Positions 23,378 through 29,219 of a DNA stretch of 29,219 nt are shown here, piece by piece. Below the pieces are notes generated by a model, which was given only the letters and a program-made list of their open reading frames with translations, did not search any database and was not told where the DNA came from. The stretch is taken from NCBI GenBank assembly GCA_964383905.1, contig CAYLJO010000057.1:1-29219 (forward strand), read 5' to 3'. Both the position numbers and the translations under genes were made by a program. How positions within the stretch are numbered: position 1 is the stretch's first letter; each line of letters begins with the position of its first letter. The DNA comes from CAYLJO01 sp964383905 (lineage in GTDB: Bacteria > Acidobacteriota > Blastocatellia > Pyrinomonadales > Pyrinomonadaceae).

Positions 23378-24135
23378 AGATCGGTTTACCGATCTATGTA
23401 CCAGATAGCCGCAATGAGTAAACCATGCCCGCGCGTCCGCTTCCGTAATCTCAAGCAGCGCTCCCCGCAACGCCACTTCCAACGCTTCACGCGTCCGCGC
23501 CTTCGCTTGGCGCAAGACAGTCTTGATCTTCGACCACATCTTCTCGATCGGGTTGTAGTCGGGCGAATACGGCGGCAAATTGTCACTTCACGGACATAGG
23601 TGAGCGGCACGCCCGCGTGGATGCTCTCACCCGGTCGCGCACGCCCGAACAGCTGCGTCAAGGCCAGATTACTGCCCGATTCATCAATGAACTTCAAGCT
23701 AGAGATGACGAAGGCGAGCGGCCCGCGCGCGCCACTCCGAGCGCAGCCCCGTCACCCGCTCGCTGTCTCGCTCATCCTAGTGGAGCGACTTTTTTTCCGT
23801 GGCGGGTTGAGCCGTTGCAACTCCAGGCACATCGTCTTGCGGCTGACACTGGCCCCGCCCCGATCAATGACGCGCTGGCACAATTCGGCGAGCGTCAGGT
23901 CGGGGTGGGAGGCGATCTGATGGCGGATCACCGCCTCCGAGACTTGCAAGCGGCGCTGGCGACCTCCCGCATGCGGGAGCGCGGCACAGCCGCCTGTGGT
24001 GCGCCAACGTCGCCACAGCTTAACGACGAAGCAGTGGCTGACTGAGAAGCGGGAGGCGACCTCTGCTTGGGTCTCTTCCTGCGCTTGGAGGGCGTGGATG
24101 ATCCTCTCGCGGAGGTCTTGAGAGTAAGGTTTCAT
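23378..24135 (-). mobile_element. IS630-type transposase remnant with internal deletion
   Basis: From the ATG at 24135: an N-terminal helix-turn-helix typical of IS630 (MKPYSQDLRERIIHALQ, QAEVASRFSVSHCFVVKLWR), then the first catalytic Asp region KFIDESGSNLALTQLFGRA, then VPLTYVREVT. This is followed immediately, out of frame, by LPPYSPDYNPIEKMWSKIK, the block carrying the last catalytic Glu. The roughly 70-80 residues with the second Asp (usually DN..SHK) are missing, and in-frame stops and frame changes (near 23752 and at an A-run near 23797) break the rest. It cannot make an active enzyme. A palindrome AGATCGGT-TT-ACCGATCT at 23378-23395 lies at the C-terminal edge. The outer inverted repeats are not clear. 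Confidence 0.85.
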
Positions 24136-24267
24136 GGTTTTACCTTACCTGTATTCCTTGGTACCATCAGTAACGCACACCAACCGGGGTTGTGGACAAT
24201 AGGGGCACGACAGTATTTATATCTTTAACACGGTTTAGCCTGTGGGATTGCCGGTCAGGCGCGGACA

Positions 24268-24377
24268 TTTATAGCAAGTAGCGAATGGATGTCACAGACG
24301 GTCTCACCACGGAGACACAGAGGACACGGAGGGGGCACAGAGAAGACATCTGACACCCAATTGCCATCCGCTGTAGT
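24268..24377 (+). repeat. MITE-like repeat R1, copy B (110 bp)
   Basis: Ungapped match to 4661-4770 at about 84% by hand count. Same orientation in the window, same imperfect terminal inverted repeat, and the identical central block CTCACCACGGAGACACAGAG. Confidence 0.75.
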
Positions 24378-24430
24378 TCTTAAGACCATGCCAGGCAGTG
24401 GGGGTTTAATTCAACCGGCAAAACCATGAG

Positions 24431-24450
24431 ATACTTATCCGGATAAGTAT
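24431..24450. promoter_or_regulatory. Perfect 20-bp palindrome, possible operator
   Basis: ATACTTATCCGGATAAGTAT is its own reverse complement. It lies about 230 bp upstream of the TIGR03437-type gene, in non-coding DNA, with no adjacent T-run. Confidence 0.45.
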
Positions 24451-24682
24451 TCTTGTTGTACGGCAAAAGAGCGCTGCGTTAACCGGGCCCGAGTGCGCCG
24501 CTCCTTTATCGACAAGATTTTGGCGCTCCGTAGGCTGGGCGATGGCTTGCGCTACGGTGCACGTTACGCTTAAAATGGCCTTCTTTGACCGCTGGTGGGC
24601 GTTAATTTCTTGCTGGCTGCTGTTCAAGCTCCCGTGAGCATTATTCTTTTGTATCCGTGCTTTCATCCGGAGGCTTTTTTTT

Positions 24683-27091
24683 GTGAACCAAGCTTTTCGT
24701 TTGTCATGCGCCGTAGTCGCGTTCACTTTCCTTTGCGGCGCAAGTGTATTGGCTCAAAACGCGAGTCCGACGCCTGACCCCTTTGTCGCGCAGATCAGTT
24801 CTTCGTGCGGCGATACGTTTGTTAATGACATCAGCGGCAACGGTCGCTTCGTAGTCTTCGAATCGACGGGTGATCTGGCGACGGATAAGTCCAGACACAG
24901 CAACGCGGACGGCAACCGTGAGATCTTTCTCTACGATTATGCGCAACGACGGACCTATCAGATCACAGACACAAAGAGCGCTCTAAACCCGGTGGCCAGT
25001 CCGACTCCGACCCCAAGCCCGACCCCGAGTCCTAGTCCCGGCGCATGCCCTGCGGCCGTCGATCAGAGTACGATCGCTGTTGAAGTAAGCAACAATAGGC
25101 CGATCATCACGAATACGCCGACCGTTACGGGTGACGGCAAGCTGATCTACCGGATCGTGTTCAGTTCGAACGCGTCGAATCCCGCCAGCTTTGACGGCAA
25201 TGATCCGGCCAATCTCGCGGCGCTTAAGGCTGACGGTAACCAGGAGATATGGGTTTATGATCTCCCGCCGGTCGTTGACGTGAGTTTATCAAGCGGCGCG
25301 GATATCGTTCCGCCTTTAGGTTTAGACGCGGGTACGTTTACGCGCGTGACCAATACGCCCGCGAGCCGTTTGCCGCTCCCGGGCAGCACGACGACTTTAC
25401 CCTTTGTGGCCGACGACAATCGCGATGCCGCCATCAATGATGATGGGTCGATCATCGCTTTCGTTTCGACGCGCGACCTGGTGACGGGAGGCAACGCGGA
25501 CGGTAACCCTGAGATTTTTATCTTTAACCGGAACACGGGCAAGTTTACTCAGGCGACCAACACGCAGGGCGCTCTCGTCTTCAACGAAAATCCATCGCTC
25601 AACGGCAGCGGCACGGTGCTGGCTTTCATCGCCAACTCAAACATCACGGGCGAGAACAATGACGACGGTAAGGGCAACGGCAATGCGGAAATCTTCGTCG
25701 CCAACTTTGACGGCGCGGCCGCGAGCAACATCCGCCAAGTGACGCATACGACGTCGCCGAGCGCCGCCGTCAGCGTCAATATCCTGAGTCCGGGGCGCCG
25801 CCTGAGCCGCGACGGAAATCTGCTGGCCTTTGAATCATCCGCAGATCTGACGGGCGCCGGTGCCATCCAAACCAAGACAGCGGTTTTCATCTACAACATC
25901 GGCGTGAAGTCATTCACGCAGGTCGGCCCACGCGCCCCGTCTAATGTCAGCGAGGTGCTGCGCTTTCCGACCTTTACGGGTGATAGCAGCACGATTGTCT
26001 TTGCGTCAGGCTTGAACTTTAAGACTGATGGAACCTTTCCGACAACTGCCACGGATGGCTTGAACCCGAATACGGGTGCCGTGCAAATCTTTTCTGCGCC
26101 CGTTTCCGCGCCAAACACTTTCACGCGACTGACGAATAATCCACCTTCTAACATTGCGTCGTTGCAGCCGTTCACGACCAACACGACGCGCCGCCTCTCC
26201 TTCAGCCTGGGGCGGACGGAGCTCGGCGGCGGGATTCCATCAAACGGTGCGACGCAAGCCTTTTACCTGCTCGTTCCGCCTTCAACGAGTGAGACGCCGG
26301 CATCGGCCAATGCCATCTCCTATGCTACCGGGGCGAGCAATATTCCCGTCGCCGGCCCGAGTCCGACTCCGAGTCCAACACCTACCGTTTCGCCCGTGCC
26401 GGGTCTGGCGTCCGGTGAGCTTTCCATTGCCCGCTCGGCGACAGCGCTTGCGACGTCGAGTCAAATGGCCGGCAGTGCCTCGGAGTCCAACGCGCCTCCG
26501 CTTCCTGTCGAACTGAACGGCGTCTCCGTTTCTGTCAACGGTGCCGCGGCCGGTCTCTACTCGGTCAGCCCGGGCGAGATAGATTTCGTCGTGCCGGTCG
26601 GCCTCGCCACTTCGGGCACGAGCGGGTACCCCGTTGTCGTAAACAACAACGGCGCGGTGATCCGCAGCACGCTTCAAGTTATCGCCGCCCAACCGGACAT
26701 CTTTACCAGCACGAACGGCCCCGGCGGGCGCGCGGTAGTCACAAACGTGACGAATCCCAGAAATCGAACGGGCGAGCCTTTCAGCGTCATGTCCACCGAT
26801 ATGAACGGCAATACGGTAGCGACCGTGCTGGAGATCATGTTGACGGGCGTGCGTAAGGCGCAGCCGAGTCAGATTAAGGTGACTATCGGCACGGTCGATA
26901 TCACGGGCGACGCGGTAATCTTCGTCGGGCCTAATACCAACATGTTCGGCTTTGACCTGATAAACGTCAAATTGCCTGCCTCCTTAGCCGGGGTGGGCAA
27001 CGTGCCGATCATCGTCACCGCCACCATTAGTGGGCAGACCTTGTCGAGTCGGCCGGCAGACACCGCCCCGCATATCACAATCAATCCATAG
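24683..27091 (+). CDS. Secreted beta-propeller protein with C-terminal TIGR03437-type domain
   Basis: The start is the GTG at 24683, with GGAGG (24669-24673) 9 nt upstream. 802 aa. A signal peptide (ALSCAVVAFTFLCGASVLAQ-like, residues 1-25) leads into TolB/WD40-type blades marked by repeated GNxEIF/WVYD-type strands (NADGNREIFLYD, KADGNQEIWVYD, NADGNPEIFIFN, NGNAEIFVANF). They are interrupted by a Pro-Thr/Ser linker (SPTPTPSPTPSPSPG); a second linker (PSPTPSPTPTVSP) precedes the C-terminal module. That module (LNGVSVSVNGAAAGLYSVSP, GEIDFVVPVGL) matches the uncharacterised TIGR03437 domain common in acidobacterial extracellular proteins. Probably a surface or secreted binding protein; no catalytic residues recognised. 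Confidence 0.82.
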   Translation: MNQAFRLSCAVVAFTFLCGASVLAQNASPTPDPFVAQISSSCGDTFVNDISGNGRFVVFESTGDLATDKSRHSNADGNREIFLYDYAQRRTYQITDTKSALNPVASPTPTPSPTPSPSPGACPAAVDQSTIAVEVSNNRPIITNTPTVTGDGKLIYRIVFSSNASNPASFDGNDPANLAALKADGNQEIWVYDLPPVVDVSLSSGADIVPPLGLDAGTFTRVTNTPASRLPLPGSTTTLPFVADDNRDAAINDDGSIIAFVSTRDLVTGGNADGNPEIFIFNRNTGKFTQATNTQGALVFNENPSLNGSGTVLAFIANSNITGENNDDGKGNGNAEIFVANFDGAAASNIRQVTHTTSPSAAVSVNILSPGRRLSRDGNLLAFESSADLTGAGAIQTKTAVFIYNIGVKSFTQVGPRAPSNVSEVLRFPTFTGDSSTIVFASGLNFKTDGTFPTTATDGLNPNTGAVQIFSAPVSAPNTFTRLTNNPPSNIASLQPFTTNTTRRLSFSLGRTELGGGIPSNGATQAFYLLVPPSTSETPASANAISYATGASNIPVAGPSPTPSPTPTVSPVPGLASGELSIARSATALATSSQMAGSASESNAPPLPVELNGVSVSVNGAAAGLYSVSPGEIDFVVPVGLATSGTSGYPVVVNNNGAVIRSTLQVIAAQPDIFTSTNGPGGRAVVTNVTNPRNRTGEPFSVMSTDMNGNTVATVLEIMLTGVRKAQPSQIKVTIGTVDITGDAVIFVGPNTNMFGFDLINVKLPASLAGVGNVPIIVTATISGQTLSSRPADTAPHITINP

Positions 27092-27128
27092 ACACGGGGT
27101 TGGCGTCATCGATTTTATCGCGGACATC

Positions 27129-27169
27129 AGGCCCGCGCGAGCGCTCGACCGGCGTGATCGCGCGGGCCT
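27129..27169 (+). terminator. GC-rich hairpin downstream of the TIGR03437-type gene
   Basis: AGGCCCGCGCGA (27129-27140) pairs perfectly with TCGCGCGGGCCT (27158-27169) over a 17-nt loop, 38 bp past the stop. It is followed by TGAAATTT rather than a T-run. Confidence 0.55.
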
Positions 27170-27256
27170 TGAAATTTGGGGCAACGGTATAGCCTGGCGC
27201 TATCGGGTAGCCCGACGCCGATGAGCTTTAGCTCGTAGCCTTCACCCCGCGTGAGA

Positions 27257-27392
27257 GCATATCTCACTTGGATGTATGGAAAGAGGCGATCTGCGCCACA
27301 GAGGAACACAGAGGAAAGCATAATCAATTGAGAATTGATGGTAGCAGCCCCTGCTGATTAGTAATGAATCCTCTATACATGCTATTACAAAC
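27257..27392 (+). repeat. Dispersed repeat R2, copy 2
   Basis: Same edges as 23222-23370: AGCATATCTCACTTGGATGT at the left, CTGATTAGTAATGAATCCTC then TATACATGCTAT at the right. Its centre contains CCACAGAGGAACACAGAGGA, linking it to the CACAGAGG repeat family. Confidence 0.65.
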
Positions 27393-27427
27393 CCGCCCTA
27401 GTGAAGAGGTTTCGTGGGGGAAGCCGC

Positions 27428-29065
27428 ATGGGTGAAATCAACGAACCCGATTTTAATATTGATAGCTTGAGGCTCAGGATCAAGGAGGCTGCCGCGCGAA
27501 GCGGGGCCGCCGGTCAGTACGCTGCAATAACCACTCCAACCGATTCGTTTCCGGCGGCGGCCGGGACGGGCGCGTTCCGCCGCACCGATACGCCTTCACA
27601 TATAGAGATCGCCCCGCTCGCCCTCCAGCCCGAATTTAAACAGCGGAGCGATAGCCCGTATCATGTCAACGAGCTGCTGCAGTATCACGACCGCAATTTT
27701 ATTCAGAACGCTTATCTCGCGATCCTCAAGCGGTACCCTGATGACACTGGATTCACCGCGTTCATCGAGCGGTTACGCGCAGGCCGTCTCAACAAAATAG
27801 AGATCCTCGCGAGGTTGCGCTACTCGCCGGAAGGCCGTGCAAAAAAAGTTCAAATCAAGGGTCTGTTGCTGCCCGCCGTCATCAGGCAGGCGTACCGTCT
27901 TCCGGTCCTCGGCTATCTGCTCAACCTGTGTGTCGGGTTGGCGCGCTTGCCGGCGGCGATGCGCTACCAGCAGCAACTCGAAGCCCACGTCCTGGCTCAA
28001 CAGGAGCGGATCGTCGAACACATGGATCAAGTGAGCGCGCAGGTCGCCGGGTACTCCGGGGAGGTGTCACTGGCGCTTGCACGCCATCAGCAGCAGGCTG
28101 AATTTCTCGCCCAGAAGCAGCAGGCAATTATTGAGTCGCAGCAGGCGATGCGAGCCGAGATTATTGATCGTCTCGAGGAGTTAAAACAGCATCTTGAGGA
28201 AGATATCGAATCATTAACCCGGGAACTGAAGGCCGAGGTGGAACGCGCTTTGCAAAATCAGCAGCAGATACGGACCGAATTGGTGTCGCAGGGGCAGCGC
28301 GTCTCACGGCTGCTGGAGGAAGCGAGCAAACGTCTACCCGCGCCTTTCGACCGGCAGCAGTTACAGGCCATCGCCGGTGAAGAGCGGCACACCCTGGACG
28401 CTTTTTACGTCTCGTTTGAAGATCAATTTCGCGGCAGCCGCGCCCAGATCAAGCAGCGCCTGAAAATTTACCTGCCGCTGCTCCGGGAAGCAAAAGTCGG
28501 TGCGGCGGCCATGCCCATCCTTGATATCGGCTGCGGTCGCGGCGAGTGGTTGGAGCTATTGAAAGAGGAAAAACTGCAGTCGAGCGGCGTAGACCTCAAT
28601 CATATCCTCGTCGCACAGTGCCGGGGGCGCGGGCTCGATGTTGCCGAAGGTGACCTGATGAATTATTTGCGGAATCTTCCTGACGAGAGCCTCGGCGCGG
28701 TCACGGGCTTTCATATCGTCGAGCACCTACCGATTGAAGTTCTGGTAAAGCTGCTCGACGAGACGGTGCGCGTGATAAAGCCGGGCGGGATGGTTATTTT
28801 CGAAACACCGAATCCGCAGAACGTTCTCGTCGGGAGCTGCAACTTCTATTTTGATCCGACTCATCGCAACCCTTTGCCGGGCCCGATCATGCGGTTTATG
28901 GTCGAATCCAGAGGGTTCAATCGCGTCCGCGTGATGAATTTGAATCCTTCGGACACGAACAGAGTGGAAGGGGACAGCGACCTCGTCCGGCGTTTCAATG
29001 AATATTTCTACGGGCCGATGGATTACGCAATCGTCGCCTGGAAAGAAGTAACGAGTAATCAGTAG
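27428..29065 (+). CDS. DUF4214-coiled coil-SAM methyltransferase fusion (glycan chain-terminator-like)
   Basis: The start is the ATG at 27428 (GGGGGAA just upstream), 545 aa; a GTG at 27401 is also in frame. Order: a disordered N-terminus; a DUF4214-like region (about 85-135: NAYLAILKRYPDDTGFTAFI, LRYSPEGR); a roughly 120-residue coiled coil rich in Gln/Glu (about 180-303); then a class I methyltransferase with motif I LDIGCGRGEW (about 365-374), an acidic residue at the end of strand 2 (GVDLN), HIVEHL, and KPGGMVIFETPNP. The same coiled-coil-plus-methyltransferase layout occurs in O-antigen chain terminators such as WbdD, where the coil measures chain length. With LPS genes nearby, a role in capping a surface glycan is plausible but unproven. 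No kinase domain is present. Confidence 0.78.
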   Translation: MGEINEPDFNIDSLRLRIKEAAARSGAAGQYAAITTPTDSFPAAAGTGAFRRTDTPSHIEIAPLALQPEFKQRSDSPYHVNELLQYHDRNFIQNAYLAILKRYPDDTGFTAFIERLRAGRLNKIEILARLRYSPEGRAKKVQIKGLLLPAVIRQAYRLPVLGYLLNLCVGLARLPAAMRYQQQLEAHVLAQQERIVEHMDQVSAQVAGYSGEVSLALARHQQQAEFLAQKQQAIIESQQAMRAEIIDRLEELKQHLEEDIESLTRELKAEVERALQNQQQIRTELVSQGQRVSRLLEEASKRLPAPFDRQQLQAIAGEERHTLDAFYVSFEDQFRGSRAQIKQRLKIYLPLLREAKVGAAAMPILDIGCGRGEWLELLKEEKLQSSGVDLNHILVAQCRGRGLDVAEGDLMNYLRNLPDESLGAVTGFHIVEHLPIEVLVKLLDETVRVIKPGGMVIFETPNPQNVLVGSCNFYFDPTHRNPLPGPIMRFMVESRGFNRVRVMNLNPSDTNRVEGDSDLVRRFNEYFYGPMDYAIVAWKEVTSNQ

Positions 29066-29219
29066 TCAGCAATCAGTAATTGGCTAAAGCAAGATCGTAA
29101 ATAGTAGATCGCGAAGTGTAAATAGCAATAAGACAACCAAGGCTCTTATCTATTCACGATTTACTAGAAGTCATCCCAAAACCCTTTTGAGTGTGATTAA
29201 GGCACAAGCCAGATGAACA
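29066..29219. repeat. Terminal repeat-like AT-rich stretch
   Basis: Contains near-repeats AGTAATCAGTAGTCAGCAATCAG and CGTAAATAGTAGATCGCGAA (described in part), then CTCTTATCTATTCACGATTTACT, which is an imperfect reverse complement of the latter. This looks like another short dispersed repeat. The window ends here. Confidence 0.45.

Larger units (their letters stand above)
24136..24682. other. Intergenic region with R1 copy B and a palindrome
   Basis: No supported gene. It holds the R1 repeat (24268-24377), the 20-bp palindrome at 24431-24450, and the ribosome site of the next gene. Confidence 0.6.
27092..27427. other. Intergenic region with terminator-like hairpin and R2 copy 2
   Basis: No gene supported. 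Contents are the hairpin at 27129-27169 and repeat R2 at 27257-27392. Confidence 0.6.

Noticed and set aside
24406..24726. Minus-strand 106-codon ORF upstream of the TIGR03437-type gene
   Set aside because: Composition is not protein-like, there is no ribosome site, and it overlaps the promoter and start of a well supported gene.
4661..29219. Possible CRISPR array from the repeated CACAGAGG/CACGGAG motifs
   Set aside because: The repeats are dispersed kilobases apart, not regularly spaced with unique spacers, and no cas gene is present.

Overview
The window looks like a chromosomal contig from a Gram-negative bacterium, most likely an acidobacterium (Acidobacteriota, perhaps Blastocatellia). 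The reasons are the lipid A and LPS export genes (lpxA, lpxD, lpxB, lptD), a secreted protein with the C-terminal TIGR03437-type module that is abundant in acidobacteria, a Tes-like radical SAM enzyme of the kind linked to membrane-spanning lipids, and many dispersed intergenic repeats built on CACAGAGG/CACGGAG motifs. The phylum call comes from recalled family knowledge, not from a search.

Layout. 1-4.6 kb is accessory and eroded: a frame-disrupted gene coupled to a secreted metzincin protease, a SemiSWEET sugar transporter, a broken alpha/beta hydrolase, an unknown ORF flanked by a perfect 24-bp inverted repeat, and tRNA-Gln(CTG) with a visible promoter and terminator. 4.6-10.6 kb is the best preserved part: a stand-alone histidine-kinase DHp protein, a two-gene radical SAM operon on the minus strand (Tes-like enzyme plus a shorter partner), and divergently the overlapping pair lpxA-lpxD. 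10.6-19.2 kb mixes unrecognised secreted proteins, truncated genes that meet at junctions (WD40 fragment/nucleoside hydrolase; sensor N-terminus/LuxR C-terminus), a conserved unknown 332-aa protein, a GNAT acetyltransferase, a secreted subtilase with a C-terminal hexapeptide-repeat domain, and a Crp/Fnr regulator broken by a one-base change in a G-run. 19.2-23.2 kb returns to envelope genes (lpxB divergent from lptD). 23.2-29.2 kb has a dead IS630-type transposase, a TIGR03437 protein and a coiled-coil methyltransferase resembling O-antigen chain-termination enzymes.

How the genes fit together. The clear theme is the cell envelope: the first lipid A acylation steps (LpxA, LpxD), the disaccharide synthase (LpxB), outer-membrane LPS insertion (LptD), a possible chain-length-controlling glycan methyltransferase, and a radical SAM pair that may join lipid chains tail to tail. 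Between them lies a repeat-rich zone of gene fragments and short mobile-like repeats, including a MITE-like family (two full copies about 84% identical over 110 bp by hand count, plus one partial copy).

Several genes carry single-base frame changes, two of them at G homopolymers. Genuine decay and assembly error cannot be told apart from this sequence alone.
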